Positions 28,468-38,801 of a stretch of DNA of 64,000 bases are shown here, one piece after another; position 1 is the stretch's first letter, and each line of letters starts with the position of its first letter. Source of the stretch: Pantoea piersonii (GTDB lineage Bacteria > Pseudomonadota > Gammaproteobacteria > Enterobacterales > Enterobacteriaceae); contig NZ_RARB01000002.1 of assembly GCF_003612015.1 (NCBI RefSeq), positions 124,001 through 188,000 of the forward strand. The letters are read 5' to 3'. The position numbers and the translations under genes were made by a program. Under the pieces are notes generated by a model. The model was not told where the DNA came from and searched no databases. It was given only the letters and a program-made list of their open reading frames with translations.

Positions 28468-29040
28468 TTAGTCGGCGCGACTCATATAACGGCGTTCAGC
28501 GATATGAATGCGGATGCGGTCGCCGTTACTCAGGTATTCCGGCACCTGAATGCTCAGTCCGGTACTCATGCCGGCCGGTTTGGTGCGCGCGCTGGCAGAG
28601 GCACCTTTGATGCCCGGCGCGGTATCGACAATTTCCATATCCACGGTCTGCGGCAGTTCGAGCGCCAGCACCTGACCGTCCATCGTCAGCACCTGAATGC
28701 CCGGAATGCCGCCTTCAGGAATAAACAGCAGCTCTTCTTCGATCTGATCTTTCTTGAATGAATAAGGCGTATAGTCCTCGTCATCCATAAAAACGTATTC
28801 GTCGCCGTCAATATAAGAGAAGGTGACGCTGCGGCGGCTGAGCTGGATGACGTCCAGAATATCGTCGCCTTTAAAACGCTCTTCTACCTTCAGGCCGGTA
28901 CGAATATCAGTGAAGCGCATTTTATACAGCGTGACGGCGCCGCGCGCGCTTGGGCTCTGAATATCGATATCTTTGACCAGCAGCAGTTTGCCGTTCCAGC
29001 TTACCGCCATCCCTTTTTTGATCTCATTCGCTCTTGGCAT
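28468..29040 (-). CDS. yeiP: Elongation factor P-like protein YeiP (EfpL)
   Basis: EF-P paralogue that helps ribosomes through difficult sequences. The 190 residues comprise the KOW-like N-domain ([35 protein letters not shown]), the central OB domain ([12 protein letters not shown]...[13 protein letters not shown]) and the C-domain ending [15 protein letters not shown]. The loop SPSARGA carries Arg where EF-P has the modified Lys, as is usual for YeiP proteins. Confidence 0.96.
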   Translation of the reverse strand: MPRANEIKKGMAVSWNGKLLLVKDIDIQSPSARGAVTLYKMRFTDIRTGLKVEERFKGDDILDVIQLSRRSVTFSYIDGDEYVFMDDEDYTPYSFKKDQIEEELLFIPEGGIPGIQVLTMDGQVLALELPQTVDMEIVDTAPGIKGASASARTKPAGMSTGLSIQVPEYLSNGDRIRIHIAERRYMSRAD

Positions 29041-29200
29041 TGCAACTCTCGCTTAAAGGAGGATTCCGATGCGCGCCACGTTACTCGCGCCGGGTTAAAC
29101 AGGCAATATGGCGCCGGAAAAAATGCGCGCAATGACGCAGTCATGGCTTTCGCGCACGCGGGCTGTTATTGTCGCGGCTTCATACCCGCTGGAGCGCATC

Positions 29201-29455
29201 ATGCAATGCCGTAGTCAGTGCGGCGCCTGCTGTACCGCGCCTTCTATCTCTTCGCCGATCCCCGGTATGCCGCATGGCAAGCCGGCGAACACGCCCTGCA
29301 TCCAGCTTGATGCCGATCTGCGTTGCAAACTGTTCGGCTCTCCGCTGCGGCCCGCCGTCTGCGCCGGCTTGCAGCCGTCGCGCGATATGTGCGGCGCGAC
29401 TCGCCACGATGCCATGGTCTACCTGCTGCAGCTGGAAGCGGATACCGCGCCCTGA
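29201..29455 (+). CDS. yeiW: YeiW, cysteine-cluster UPF0153-like protein
   Basis: An 84-residue protein that matches E. coli YeiW in length and sequence from [20 protein letters not shown] onward. The cysteine pattern CxxxCxxCC plus later C residues ([21 protein letters not shown]) suggests a metal or iron-sulfur site. I chose the ATG at 29201 with GGAG 6 nt upstream; the frame is open to 29108 but those residues are not conserved. Function unknown. Confidence 0.92.
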   Translation: MQCRSQCGACCTAPSISSPIPGMPHGKPANTPCIQLDADLRCKLFGSPLRPAVCAGLQPSRDMCGATRHDAMVYLLQLEADTAP

Positions 29456-29628
29456 GTCTGCTGACGGTGCTGACGGTTTCGCGCCGCGTGGTGACGTCGT
29501 TACAGCATCCCTTTCAGCTTACGCCGCCTTAATTTCGTCCGGTCCTTGTGAATTGTGCGTAACGTCAAAAATCTGCTACGCATTTTACGCATTTTCTTGC
29601 ATGGCCTTGTGCGCTGTACCAGACTCCT

Positions 29629-29640
29629 TGAAACGTTTCA
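29629..29640. promoter_or_regulatory. Cra (FruR) operator 1 of fruBKA
   Basis: TGAAACGTTTCA, a perfect palindromic match to the Cra consensus TGAANCGNTTCA, about 100 bp upstream of fruB. Cra represses fruBKA in enterobacteria until fructose 1-phosphate binds it. Confidence 0.92.
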
Positions 29641-29695
29641 GCGTAGCAGATACGCGCTTTGCGCAACCTCGCCACGCTTTAAACGGCCATCAGGC

Positions 29696-29707
29696 TGAAA
29701 CGATTCA
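29696..29707. promoter_or_regulatory. Cra (FruR) operator 2 of fruBKA
   Basis: TGAAACGATTCA, a second consensus Cra box 67 bp from the first and 23 bp before the fruB start. Dual sites occur also at E. coli fruB. Confidence 0.92.
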
Positions 29708-29729
29708 ATTTCAGTAAGCGAGGAGAAAT

Positions 29730-30860
29730 ATGTTCCAGCTCGAATTGCAGGCCATCCACACCGGAGCCAGTGCACAAAATAAAGAAGAGGCTATCCGCCA
29801 GGTCGCCGCGGCGCTGACCGCGGCGGGCAACGTGGCGGAGGGCTATGTCAACGGCATGCTGGCGCGCGAGCAGCAGACCTCAACTTTCCTGGGCAACGGC
29901 ATCGCCATTCCGCACGGCACCACCGATACGCGCGACCTGGTGCAGAAAACCGGCGTACAGGTGTTTCAGTTTCCGCAGGGCATCGCCTGGGGCGAAGATC
30001 AGATCGCGTATGTGGCGATCGGTATCGCCGCGAAATCTGACGAGCATCTGGCGTTGCTACGCCAGCTGACGCATGTGCTGAGCGACGACAGCATCGCCGA
30101 ACAGCTGAAAACCGCCTCGGCGGAAGATCTGCGTGCGCTGCTGATGGGTGAAAAACAGCCAGCTGAATTCAGCTTCGACACCTCGCTGATTACCTTAGAC
30201 GTGGCCGCAAACGATCTGATTACGCTACAGGCGCTGAATGCCGGTCGCCTGCAGGCGGCTGGCGCGGTAGACGCCAGCTTTGTTGCCGACGTCGTCGCCG
30301 CGACGCCGCTGAGCCTGGGGCAGGGCATCTGGCTGAGCGACAGCCGCCGCGGCAATCTGCGCAGCGCGGTTGCGGTCAGCCGCGCCGCCACGCCTGGTGA
30401 GCACGAAGGCGAAAAAGTGGCGCTGCTGGTGACGGTTTCCGCCGTCGACGATCGCCCGCTGGAAGTGCTGAGCTATCTCAGCACGCTGCTGCTCAACGGC
30501 AAGGCGGATCGCCTGCTGAAAGCGGACGCAGCGGGCCTCTATGCGCTGCTGACCAGCGAAGTGGACGAGCAGGCCGACGTGCTGAGCGCGGAGTTCACCA
30601 TTCGTAACGAGCACGGGCTGCATGCGCGTCCCGGCACGGCGCTGGTAACCGTCATCAAACAGTTCAACAGCGATATTACCGTCACTAACCTCGACGGCAG
30701 CGGCAAACCCGCCAACGGACGTAGCCTGATGAAAGTGGTCGCACTGGGCGTGAAGAAAGGTCACCGTCTGCGTTTTACCGCCAGCGGCGACGATGCGCAG
30801 CAGGCGCTCAACGCCATTGAAGAGGCGATTAATTCCGGCCTGGGCGAGGGGGTAGCATGA
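29730..30860 (+). CDS. fruB: PTS fructose diphosphoryl transfer protein FruB (EIIA-M-FPr)
   Basis: Passes phosphate from enzyme I to the fructose-specific EIIBC. The 376 residues contain an N-terminal EIIA domain with phospho-His62 ([16 protein letters not shown]), a middle M domain, and a C-terminal HPr-like FPr domain with phospho-His298 ([14 protein letters not shown]). Length and both histidines equal those of E. coli. AGGAG precedes the ATG. fruK overlaps by 4 bp. Confidence 0.97.
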   Translation: MFQLELQAIHTGASAQNKEEAIRQVAAALTAAGNVAEGYVNGMLAREQQTSTFLGNGIAIPHGTTDTRDLVQKTGVQVFQFPQGIAWGEDQIAYVAIGIAAKSDEHLALLRQLTHVLSDDSIAEQLKTASAEDLRALLMGEKQPAEFSFDTSLITLDVAANDLITLQALNAGRLQAAGAVDASFVADVVAATPLSLGQGIWLSDSRRGNLRSAVAVSRAATPGEHEGEKVALLVTVSAVDDRPLEVLSYLSTLLLNGKADRLLKADAAGLYALLTSEVDEQADVLSAEFTIRNEHGLHARPGTALVTVIKQFNSDITVTNLDGSGKPANGRSLMKVVALGVKKGHRLRFTASGDDAQQALNAIEEAINSGLGEGVA

Positions 30861-31795
30861 GCAGACGCGTCGCAACTATTACCCTGAATCCCGCCTACGA
30901 TCTGGTGGGTTTTACCCCGGAGATCGAGCGCGGCGAAGTCAACCTGGTGAAAACCACCGGGCTGCATGCGGCAGGCAAAGGCATTAACGTGGCGAAAGTG
31001 CTGAAGGATCTCGGCATCGACGTTACGGTTGGCGGCTTCCTTGGCAAAGAGAATCAGGACGGCTTTCAGCAGCTGTTCAGCGAGCTAGGGATCGCTAACC
31101 GTTTTCAGGTCGTGCCGGGCCGCACCCGCATCAACGTCAAGCTCACCGAGCAGAACAACGACGTCACCGATCTTAACTTCTCTGGTTTTGAAGTAAGCCA
31201 GCAGGACTGGGATCGCTTTACCAGCGACTCGCTCACCTGGCTGGGCCAGTTCGACATGGTGTGCGTCAGCGGCAGCCTGCCGTCGGGCGTACAGCCGGAA
31301 GCCTTTACCCGCTGGATGAGCGAGCTGCGCACCCATTGCCCCTGCATTATTTTCGACAGCAGCCGTGAAGCGCTGGTGGCGGGTCTGAAAGCCGCCCCCT
31401 GGCTGGTGAAGCCAAACCGCCGCGAGCTGGAAATCTGGGCCGGTCGCAAACTGCCGACGCTGCAGGATGTGATTGGTGCGGCGCATGAACTGCGCGAGCA
31501 GGGCATCGCCCATGTGGTGATTTCTCTGGGCGCCGAGGGCGCGCTCTGGGTGAACGCCTCAGGCGAATGGATCGCCAAACCGCCGGTGTGTGAAGTAGTC
31601 AGCACCGTGGGCGCAGGCGATTCAATGGTCGGCGGGCTGATCTACGGCCTGCTGATGCGTGAATCCAGCGAGCATACACTGCGTCTCGCGACGGCAGTGG
31701 CGGCGATGGCCGTCAGCCAGAGCAACGTCGGCGTGACCGATCGTACCCAGTTGGCCGCAATGATGGCGCGCGTCGACTTACAACCCGTTAACTGA
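30857..31795 (+). CDS. fruK: 1-phosphofructokinase FruK
   Basis: Phosphorylates fructose 1-phosphate to fructose 1,6-bisphosphate in the cytosol. A 312-residue PfkB-family kinase with [14 protein letters not shown] near the N-terminus and the catalytic anion-hole motif [16 protein letters not shown] near residue 250. Start codon overlaps the fruB stop (ATGA), giving translational coupling. By consuming fructose 1-phosphate it also lowers the Cra inducer. Confidence 0.97.
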   Translation: MSRRVATITLNPAYDLVGFTPEIERGEVNLVKTTGLHAAGKGINVAKVLKDLGIDVTVGGFLGKENQDGFQQLFSELGIANRFQVVPGRTRINVKLTEQNNDVTDLNFSGFEVSQQDWDRFTSDSLTWLGQFDMVCVSGSLPSGVQPEAFTRWMSELRTHCPCIIFDSSREALVAGLKAAPWLVKPNRRELEIWAGRKLPTLQDVIGAAHELREQGIAHVVISLGAEGALWVNASGEWIAKPPVCEVVSTVGAGDSMVGGLIYGLLMRESSEHTLRLATAVAAMAVSQSNVGVTDRTQLAAMMARVDLQPVN

Positions 31796-31811
31796 CAGCA
31801 GGAGAGCGATA

Positions 31812-33503
31812 ATGAAAACGCTGCTGATAAAAGATCCTTCTATTGGGCTGGCCTCTGCCTATATGGCACAACAGCGTCTGGCGGCAGCCGCCGCGCAGGC
31901 TGGCTTAACCCTGACGGAAAACCCGGCGGAAGCGGAGCTGGTGATCGTTGCCGGCCGCGAGTTGCCGAACGACGCCGCGCTGAACGGTAAATCGGTCTGG
32001 CTGGGCGATGTGCAGCAGGCCGTACGCGCGCCGGAGCAGTTCCTTGCTCAGGCGAAAGCGGAAGCGAAATCCTGGCAGCCGACCGCCGTCGCTGCGGCAC
32101 CAGCCGCAGCGACGGCAGGCGGCCAGAAACGTATCGTTGCGGTCACCGCCTGTCCGACCGGCGTGGCGCACACCTTTATGGCCGCCGAGGCTATTCAGGC
32201 TGAAGCGACCAAACGCGGCTGGTGGGTGAAAGTGGAAACCCGCGGCTCCGTTGGTGCAGGCAATGCGATTACGCCCGAAGAAGTCGCGGCGGCCGATCTG
32301 GTGATCGTCGCGGCGGATATCGAGGTCGACCTGGCGAAATTCGCCGGTAAGCCGATGTACCGCACCTCAACCGGGCTGGCGCTGAAGAAAACCGCGCAGG
32401 AGCTGGATAAAGCCGTTGTCGAAGCCAGACCTTATAAAGCCGCTGGCGCGCAGAGCGGCGAGCCGCAGAACGAGAAAAAAGAGAAAGCAGGCGCTTACCG
32501 TCACCTGTTGACCGGCGTCTCTTATATGCTGCCGATGGTGGTGGCGGGTGGTCTGAGCATTGCGCTCTCCTTCGCCTTCGGGATTACCGCCTTTAAAGAG
32601 CCGGGCACGCTGGCAGCGGCGCTGATGCAGATCGGTGGCGGTAGCGCCTTCGCGCTGATGGTGCCGGTGCTGGCGGGCTATATCGCTTTCTCCATCGCGG
32701 ATCGTCCCGGCCTGACGCCAGGCCTGATTGGCGGCATGATCGCCACCAGCATTAACGCCGGCTTCCTCGGCGGCATTATCGCCGGTTTCATCGCCGGTTA
32801 CGCAGCGAAGCTGATCAGCGGCAAGGTCAAACTGCCGCAGAGTATGGAAGCGCTGAAGCCAATCCTGATTATTCCGCTGTTTGCCAGCCTGATCACCGGC
32901 CTGCTGATGATCTACGTAGTAGGTAAACCGGTCGCGGCGATCATGAGCGGCCTGACCGCATGGCTGGCGAATATGGGCACGGCGAATGCGGTACTGCTGG
33001 GCGCGATTCTGGGCGGCATGATGTGTACCGATATGGGCGGTCCGGTGAACAAAGTGGCGTACGCCTTCGGCGTCGGGCTGCTCAGTTCGCAAACCTACGC
33101 GCCGATGGCGGCGATTATGGCTGCGGGTATGGTGCCGCCGCTGGCGATGGGCGTAGCGACGCTGGTTGCGCGTCGTAAATTTAATAAAGGTCAGCAGGAG
33201 GGGGGGAAAGCGGCGCTGGTGTTGGGTCTCTGCTTTATCTCCGAGGGCGCGATCCCCTTCGCGGCGCGTGACCCGATGCGCGTACTGCCGTGCTGTATTG
33301 TCGGCGGCGCGATTACCGGCGCGATCTCTATGTATATCGGCGCGAAGCTGATGGCGCCGCACGGCGGGTTGTTCGTGCTGCTTATTCCTGGCGCGATTAC
33401 GCCGGTGCTGGGCTACCTGGTATCGATTATCGTCGGCACCGCGGTGGCGGGACTGGGTTACGCCATTCTGAAACGTCCGGAAGAGGAGCTGGCGAAAGCC
33501 TGA
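31812..33503 (+). CDS. fruA: PTS fructose transporter EIIB'BC (FruA)
   Basis: Imports and phosphorylates fructose to fructose 1-phosphate. The 563 residues have a degenerate N-terminal EIIB' domain (1-100), an active EIIB with phospho-Cys114 in VTACPTGVAHTFMAAEAI, a short linker rich in Lys and Glu, and the membrane EIIC domain from about residue 235 with LLTGVSYMLPMVVAGGLSIAL. It ends the fruBKA operon, followed by a strong terminator. Confidence 0.97.
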   Translation: MKTLLIKDPSIGLASAYMAQQRLAAAAAQAGLTLTENPAEAELVIVAGRELPNDAALNGKSVWLGDVQQAVRAPEQFLAQAKAEAKSWQPTAVAAAPAAATAGGQKRIVAVTACPTGVAHTFMAAEAIQAEATKRGWWVKVETRGSVGAGNAITPEEVAAADLVIVAADIEVDLAKFAGKPMYRTSTGLALKKTAQELDKAVVEARPYKAAGAQSGEPQNEKKEKAGAYRHLLTGVSYMLPMVVAGGLSIALSFAFGITAFKEPGTLAAALMQIGGGSAFALMVPVLAGYIAFSIADRPGLTPGLIGGMIATSINAGFLGGIIAGFIAGYAAKLISGKVKLPQSMEALKPILIIPLFASLITGLLMIYVVGKPVAAIMSGLTAWLANMGTANAVLLGAILGGMMCTDMGGPVNKVAYAFGVGLLSSQTYAPMAAIMAAGMVPPLAMGVATLVARRKFNKGQQEGGKAALVLGLCFISEGAIPFAARDPMRVLPCCIVGGAITGAISMYIGAKLMAPHGGLFVLLIPGAITPVLGYLVSIIVGTAVAGLGYAILKRPEEELAKA

Positions 33504-33525
33504 ACCCCGGCGTAACAGAAAAGGA

Positions 33526-33556
33526 GAAGGGAGCCATCTGGCTCCCTTCTTTTTTA
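33526..33556 (+). terminator. fruBKA terminator
   Basis: Stem GAAGGGAGCC / GGCTCCCTTC, 4-nt loop ATCT, T6 tail, 22 bp after the fruA stop. Confidence 0.95.
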
Positions 33557-33597
33557 TCGCCTCAACATACCCGCTGCTTTGAAGCAGCAGCGCGTCT

Positions 33598-34443
33598 TTA
33601 ACTTTTCTGCTCTGACTTCAGCCAGGCGATCTCATCCTTCCAGATATCCGGATTAATGGTTTCCAGAATCAGCGGGATGCCGTCGAAGCGCGCATCCTTC
33701 ATCAGCCAGCTAAAGACCGTTTTGCCGATATTGCCTTCGCCCAGGCTGTGATGACGATCGACGCGGCTGCCAAAGGCGCTTTTGGCGTCGTTAAGGTGCA
33801 TGCCGCGCAGATACTGCAGGCCGACGATGCGCTCAAAGGCGGCGAAGGTCTCTTCGCACGCCGCTTCGGTACGCAGATCGTAGCCGCCAGCAAAGGCGTG
33901 GCAGGTATCGATACAGACGCCGACGCGGGATTTATCCTCGACGTGCTCGATAATCGTCGCCAGATGTTCGAAGCGGAAGCCGAGATTGCTGCCCTGACCG
34001 GCTGTGTTTTCAATTACCGCCACAACCTGCGACGTCTTATCCAGCGCAATATTGACCGACTCGGCGATGCGCTTCAGGCAGGCTTCTTCCTCGATCTGAT
34101 TCAGATGGCTGCCGGGATGGAAGTTAAGCAGGGTCAGGCCCAGCTGCTCAGCGCGCTGCATCTCATCAATAAAGGCTGCCCGCGATTTTTCCAGCGCGTC
34201 CATAACCGGATGGCCGAGGTTAATCAGAAAACTGTCGTGCGGCAGGATCTGCTGCGGGCCAAAATTATATTTTTCGCACGCGGCTTTAAACGCGTCGATA
34301 GTGGCGGCAGAGAGCGGGGCCGCCTTCCACTGTCGCTGATTCTTGGTAAACAGAGCAAACGCGGTGGCTTCCAGTTCATGGGCACGAATCACTGCCTGAT
34401 CTACGCCGCCAGCAGCGCTGACGTGTGCGCCGATATATTTCAT
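33598..34443 (-). CDS. nfo: Endonuclease IV
   Basis: Zinc-dependent AP endonuclease that cuts abasic sites in DNA. 281 residues with [18 protein letters not shown] at the start, [45 protein letters not shown] and [24 protein letters not shown], which supply the zinc ligands. In E. coli it belongs to the SoxRS regulon; no soxbox was looked for successfully here. It is convergent with fruA. Confidence 0.97.
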   Translation of the reverse strand: MKYIGAHVSAAGGVDQAVIRAHELEATAFALFTKNQRQWKAAPLSAATIDAFKAACEKYNFGPQQILPHDSFLINLGHPVMDALEKSRAAFIDEMQRAEQLGLTLLNFHPGSHLNQIEEEACLKRIAESVNIALDKTSQVVAVIENTAGQGSNLGFRFEHLATIIEHVEDKSRVGVCIDTCHAFAGGYDLRTEAACEETFAAFERIVGLQYLRGMHLNDAKSAFGSRVDRHHSLGEGNIGKTVFSWLMKDARFDGIPLILETINPDIWKDEIAWLKSEQKS

Positions 34444-34665
34444 GCCGCTTCTCCTGAAAAGGCTGACTAAAAGAAGCCCGCATCATACCCGATGCGCCTG
34501 ATGCAAGAAATGCTGCGCCAGCAGATTGAACGTCGCTGGCCGCAATCGCGGCGTTCAGAACATCGACTGATCTGTATATGTCATATGAACCCTGCGCCGC
34601 GCTGGCTTAAAGGTGAAATTGATAATATATTTGCAATCAACCAGATAAACCGATAAGGCCGAAAG

Positions 34666-35046
34666 ATGTTATTTGCCCGTTTGCGCCGCTGGGCCGCCCT
34701 GATCAAAAAAGATGTGCTGACGCTGTGGTTCGCCTGCCGCGATCCGCGTACGCCGTGGTGGTTTAAGCTGCTGGCGTTTGGGCTGGTGGCCTATGCGCTC
34801 AGCCCCATCGATCTTATTCCCGACTTTATCCCGATCGTCGGTCTGCTGGACGATGCGATTATTATTCCGCTGGGCGTGCTGATCCTGCTGCGCCTGCTGC
34901 CGCGCGACGTGCGCATCAGCAGCGCGGAGCGTGCCGAAGTGCAGCGCGCGCGCGGCAAAAAGGTCGTCAGCGGCTTTGGCCTGTTTTTAATGGCGCTGAT
35001 CTGGCTGGCGGTGCTGTTTTACCTGGTGCATCGCTACGCCATGTGA
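34666..35046 (+). CDS. DUF1232 (YkvA-type) membrane protein
   Basis: A 126-residue protein with the DUF1232 signature PWWFKLLAFGLVAYALSPIDLIPDFIPIVGLLDDAIIIPLG, two hydrophobic hairpins, and a C-terminal helix (GLFLMALIWLAVLFYLVHRY). Function of the family is not established. yeiE begins 9 bp downstream, so the two may share a transcript. In E. coli yeiH occupies the neighbourhood of yeiE instead. Confidence 0.88.
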   Translation: MLFARLRRWAALIKKDVLTLWFACRDPRTPWWFKLLAFGLVAYALSPIDLIPDFIPIVGLLDDAIIIPLGVLILLRLLPRDVRISSAERAEVQRARGKKVVSGFGLFLMALIWLAVLFYLVHRYAM

Positions 35047-35055
35047 GGAGAAACC

Positions 35056-35922
35056 ATGCATATCACGCTGCGTCAGATAGAAGTGTTTACCGAGGTGCTG
35101 AAAAGCGGCTCGACGACCCAGGCCTCGCAGGTGCTGGCGCTCTCGCAGTCTGCGGTGAGCGCGGCGCTGGCGGACCTGGAGGGCCAGCTTGGCGTTCAGC
35201 TGTTCGATCGCGTCGGCAAGCGGCTGGTGCTGAACGAACACGGTCGTCTGCTCTATCCGCGCGCCATTGGCCTGCTGGAGCAGGCGAGTGAAATCGAACA
35301 GCTGTTTAAAGAGGACAATGGCGCAATCCGTATTTACGCCAGCAGCACCATCGGCAATTACCTGCTGCCGGGCATGATAGCCGCTTTTCGTCGCGACTTT
35401 CCCGGCCTGCCGCTGGAGCTGAGCGTCGGCAACAGCCAGGACGTCATTAACGCGGTGGCCGATTTCCGCGTCGATGTCGGCCTGATTGAAGGGCCGTGTC
35501 ATATGACCGAACTGGTGAGCGATCCCTGGCTGGAGGATGAGCTGGTGGTGTTCGCCGCGCCCGATGCGGAGATTCTGCGCCAGCCGGTCACGCTGGAGAG
35601 CCTCGGCAACGCGCCCTGGATCCTGCGCGAACGCGGGTCCGGCACGCGCGAAATCGTCGACTATCTGCTGCTCTCGCATCTGCCTGCCTTTCAGCTGGGC
35701 ATGGAGCTGGGCAACTCAGAGGCGATCAAGCATGCGGTGCGGCACAATATGGGCATCAGCTGTCTGTCGCGTCGCGTTATCGCCGATCTGCTGGAGGCGG
35801 GAACGTTAGTGGAGCTGTCGCTTCCGCTGCCGCGGCTGACGCGCACGCTGTACCGTATTCACCATCGTCAGAAGCATCTTTCCAGGGCGCTTAACCGCTT
35901 TCTCTCTTACTGCCGCGAATAG
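35056..35922 (+). CDS. yeiE: LysR-type regulator YeiE
   Basis: 288 residues; N-terminal winged helix ([42 protein letters not shown]) and a substrate-binding effector domain with [18 protein letters not shown]. The sequence is close to E. coli YeiE, reported there to act in iron and sulfite-related control. It lies between nfo/DUF1232 and lysP, as in E. coli. AGGAG precedes the ATG. Confidence 0.93.
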   Translation: MHITLRQIEVFTEVLKSGSTTQASQVLALSQSAVSAALADLEGQLGVQLFDRVGKRLVLNEHGRLLYPRAIGLLEQASEIEQLFKEDNGAIRIYASSTIGNYLLPGMIAAFRRDFPGLPLELSVGNSQDVINAVADFRVDVGLIEGPCHMTELVSDPWLEDELVVFAAPDAEILRQPVTLESLGNAPWILRERGSGTREIVDYLLLSHLPAFQLGMELGNSEAIKHAVRHNMGISCLSRRVIADLLEAGTLVELSLPLPRLTRTLYRIHHRQKHLSRALNRFLSYCRE

Positions 35923-36051
35923 CCGCAAGAGGTTTTTGCTTATAATTCAGCGGCGATCATGAAGGTAACTAATAACACGGCCTCAATGCTATACAGGGCA
36001 GGGTGAATTGCTACAATCGCGCCTCATTTTTAGCGAGCCTAGTGTTTACAC

Positions 36052-37518
36052 ATGCATAACGACACAAATACAACACAACAACCTGCGTTACGACGCGAGT
36101 TAAAGGCGCGTCACCTGACGATGATCGCCATCGGCGGTTCGATCGGCACCGGCCTTTTTGTGGCCTCCGGCGCCACGATCTCTCAGGCGGGCCCCGGCGG
36201 CGCGCTGCTTTCCTACGCGCTGATTGGCCTGATGGTCTACTTCCTGATGACCAGCCTCGGCGAGCTGGCGGCTTTTATGCCGGTTTCCGGCTCTTTCGCC
36301 ACCTACGGTTCAAAATATGTTGAAGAAGGCTTCGGTTTCGCCCTGGGCTGGAACTACTGGTACAACTGGGCGGTCACCATCGCCGTGGATCTCGTCGCCT
36401 CGCAGCTGGTAATGAACTACTGGTTCCCTGATACGCCGGGCTGGATCTGGAGCGCGATGTTCCTCTGCCTGATGTTCCTGCTTAACTTCATCTCCGTGAA
36501 AGGCTTCGGCGAAGCGGAATACTGGTTCTCACTGATTAAGGTCGTCACCGTCATTATCTTTATCGTCGTCGGCGTACTGATGATCCTTGGCATTCTGCGC
36601 GGCGGCGAACATGCCGGCTGGCATAACTGGCAGGTCGGCGACGCGCCGTTCGCGGGCGGGTTCGCCGCGATGATCGGCGTGGCGATGATTGTCGGCTTCT
36701 CTTTCCAGGGCACTGAGCTTATCGGCATCGCGGCGGGCGAGTCGGAAGATCCGGCGAAAAACATTCCGCGCGCGGTGCGTCAGGTTTTCTGGCGTATTCT
36801 GCTGTTCTATATCTTCGCTATCCTGATTATCAGCCTGATCCTGCCTTATACCGATCCGCAGCTGCTGCATAACGATGTAACCGATATCAGCGTCAGTCCT
36901 TTTACCCTGGTGTTCCAGAATGCGGGCCTGCTGTCGGCGGCGGCGGTGATGAACGCGGTAATCCTGACGTCGGTGCTGTCAGCGGGCAACTCCGGCATGT
37001 ACGCCTCAACGCGCATGCTCTATAACCTGGCGAGCGAAGGCAAAGCACCGCGCATTTTCGCGCAGCTGTCGAAAGGCGGCGTGCCGCGCAACGCGCTGCT
37101 GGCGACCACCGTCGTGGCGGGTCTCTGCTTCCTGACCTCGAAGTTCGGCAACCAGGAAGTCTATCTGTGGCTGCTGAATACCTCCGGTATGACCGGCTTT
37201 ATCGCCTGGCTGGGCATTGCCATCAGCCACTATCGCTTCCGTCGCGGCTATATCGCGCAGGGCCACAGCCTTGACGATTTGCCGTACCGTTCAGGCTTTT
37301 TCCCGGTCGGTCCGATTTTTGCCTTCGTGCTCTGTCTGATCATCACGCTGGGCCAGAACTATCAGGCTTTCCTTAACGACAAAATCGACTGGTACGGCGT
37401 CGCCGCCACCTATATCGGACTGCCGCTGTTTTTGATTATCTGGTTCGGCTACAGGCTGACGCGAGGCACCCGTTTCGTGAAGTACAGCGACATGGAATTC
37501 CCGATCCACAAAGAGTAA
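36052..37518 (+). CDS. lysP: Lysine-specific permease LysP
   Basis: Inner-membrane lysine:proton symporter of the amino acid-polyamine-organocation family, also co-sensor for CadC in E. coli. 488 residues and 12 helices; the N-terminal RRELKARHLTMIAIGGSIGTGLFVASGATI and SFQGTELIGIAAGESEDPAKNIPRAV are family hallmarks. No strong Shine-Dalgarno sequence is seen before the ATG. A long hairpin follows the gene. Confidence 0.96.
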   Translation: MHNDTNTTQQPALRRELKARHLTMIAIGGSIGTGLFVASGATISQAGPGGALLSYALIGLMVYFLMTSLGELAAFMPVSGSFATYGSKYVEEGFGFALGWNYWYNWAVTIAVDLVASQLVMNYWFPDTPGWIWSAMFLCLMFLLNFISVKGFGEAEYWFSLIKVVTVIIFIVVGVLMILGILRGGEHAGWHNWQVGDAPFAGGFAAMIGVAMIVGFSFQGTELIGIAAGESEDPAKNIPRAVRQVFWRILLFYIFAILIISLILPYTDPQLLHNDVTDISVSPFTLVFQNAGLLSAAAVMNAVILTSVLSAGNSGMYASTRMLYNLASEGKAPRIFAQLSKGGVPRNALLATTVVAGLCFLTSKFGNQEVYLWLLNTSGMTGFIAWLGIAISHYRFRRGYIAQGHSLDDLPYRSGFFPVGPIFAFVLCLIITLGQNYQAFLNDKIDWYGVAATYIGLPLFLIIWFGYRLTRGTRFVKYSDMEFPIHKE

Positions 37519-37538
37519 AGCTCACTGCACAGGTGACG

Positions 37539-37597
37539 AGGCCCGAAGAGCAAAGCGTCCGACCACAGAAAAGTGGGTCGCCTTTGCGCTCGGGCCT
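37539..37597. repeat. Large imperfect hairpin after lysP with AGCAAAGCGTCC core
   Basis: Inverted arms AGGCCCGA...TCGGGCCT, AGCAAAG.CG / CCTTTGC and GACC.AC / GTGGGTC form a stem of more than 20 bp with an AGAAAA loop. It may serve as the lysP terminator. Its 15-mer AAGAGCAAAGCGTCC recurs at 56334-56348, and its 12-mer core in inverted form at 51328-51339, marking a dispersed intergenic element. Confidence 0.7.
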
Positions 37598-37675
37598 TGT
37601 CATTGGCGTAAGCACAGGAAGCGCGGCGGGTCCGCGCTTTTTGCGTTAAGGTGCCCTTTTGTTTAGGTTGAAGAA

Positions 37676-37704
37676 TTGATAATTATTATCATCTGCTCTA
37701 TTGT
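37676..37704 (+). promoter_or_regulatory. Fur-controlled promoter
   Basis: -35 TTGATA and -10 TATTGT with 17-bp spacing. The perfect palindrome GATAAT-T-ATTATC (37678-37690) overlaps the -35 and matches the Fur box hexamers, so iron should repress the following transporter genes. Confidence 0.85.
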
Positions 37705-37742
37705 GGCAGCGTTTTCGACCGAACCTTTAGAACAGGCTTTTT

Positions 37743-38801
37743 ATGACGGACTCAACTCTGCCCGCGCAGGGCGCTATGGGCCGCTATCATCAGGTATTGC
37801 GCCGCCGCATGCTGATGATCGCCGTACTGGTGCTGGCCATTATTGCCTCGCTGGTGCTGGATTTTACGCTTGGCCCGGCTGGACTCTCGCTGCCGACGCT
37901 GTGGCAATCTCTGCTTCACCCCACAACCGTCGATGCCGGTACGCGCGTGATCGTCTGGGATATCCGCTTGCCCTATGCGCTGATGGCGGTGGTGGTGGGA
38001 TTTTGTCTTGGGCTGGCGGGCGCCGAGATGCAGACCATCCTTAATAACCCGCTGGCCAGCCCCTTTACCCTTGGCGTCTCCTCGGCGGCGGCTTTTGGCG
38101 CAGCGCTGGCGATTATTCTCGGTATCGGCATTCCTGGCGTGCCGGATCAGTGGCTGATTTCCGCCAACGCCTTTGTTTTTGCTCTGTTCGCCGCGCTGAT
38201 GCTCGACGGTGTGACGCGCTGGACGCGGGTCTCTACCTCAGGCGTGGTGCTGTTCGGCATTGCGCTGGTGTTTACCTTTAACGCGCTGGTGTCGATGATG
38301 CAGTTTATCGCCAGCGAAGATACCCTGCAGGGCCTGGTGTTCTGGACCATGGGGAGCCTCGCGCGCGCCTCCTGGGAGAAGCTGGGCGTGCTGAGTGCCG
38401 CTTTTGCGCTGCTGCTGCCGTTCTCGCTGCTCAGCAGCTGGAAACTGACCGCGCTGCGCCTCGGCGAAGACCGTGCGGTCAGTTTCGGCATCGACGTCCG
38501 CCGTCTGCGCCTCGCGACGCTGCTGCGCATCAGTATTCTTTCCGCGCTGGCGGTCGCCTTTGTCGGGCCGATCGGCTTTATCGGGCTGGTGGCGCCGCAT
38601 ATCGCCCGCATGATTTTCGGCGAAGATCATCGCTACTATCTGCCCGCCAGCGCCCTGACCGGCGCGCTGGTGCTTTCGATGGCGTCGGTGGCGTCGAAAA
38701 ACCTGATTCCTGGCGTGATTATTCCCGTCGGCATCGTCACCTCGCTGGTTGGCGTACCCTTCTTCCTGAGCATTATTCTGCGCCACCGGGGGAATGTATG
38801 A
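37743..38801 (+). CDS. Iron-siderophore ABC transporter permease (FecCD family)
   Basis: A 352-residue inner-membrane permease of the BtuC/FecCD fold. Markers: VIVWDIRLPYALMAVVVGFCLGLAGAEMQTILNNPLASPFTLGVSSAAAFGA, and the ATPase-contact stretch AFVGPIGFIGLVAPHIARMIFGEDHRYYLPAS. About ten helices. A Fur box covers its promoter. Its stop overlaps the ATPase gene start by 4 bp. No binding protein or TonB-dependent receptor is encoded nearby, so substrate (ferric siderophore, haem or cobalamin-like) cannot be decided; iron is favoured by the Fur box. Confidence 0.9.
   Translation: MTDSTLPAQGAMGRYHQVLRRRMLMIAVLVLAIIASLVLDFTLGPAGLSLPTLWQSLLHPTTVDAGTRVIVWDIRLPYALMAVVVGFCLGLAGAEMQTILNNPLASPFTLGVSSAAAFGAALAIILGIGIPGVPDQWLISANAFVFALFAALMLDGVTRWTRVSTSGVVLFGIALVFTFNALVSMMQFIASEDTLQGLVFWTMGSLARASWEKLGVLSAAFALLLPFSLLSSWKLTALRLGEDRAVSFGIDVRRLRLATLLRISILSALAVAFVGPIGFIGLVAPHIARMIFGEDHRYYLPASALTGALVLSMASVASKNLIPGVIIPVGIVTSLVGVPFFLSIILRHRGNV

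Noticed and set aside
32367-33362. 331-codon frame antisense to fruA
   Set aside because: Translation rich in H, R, Q and D repeats without homology; fruA is intact opposite.
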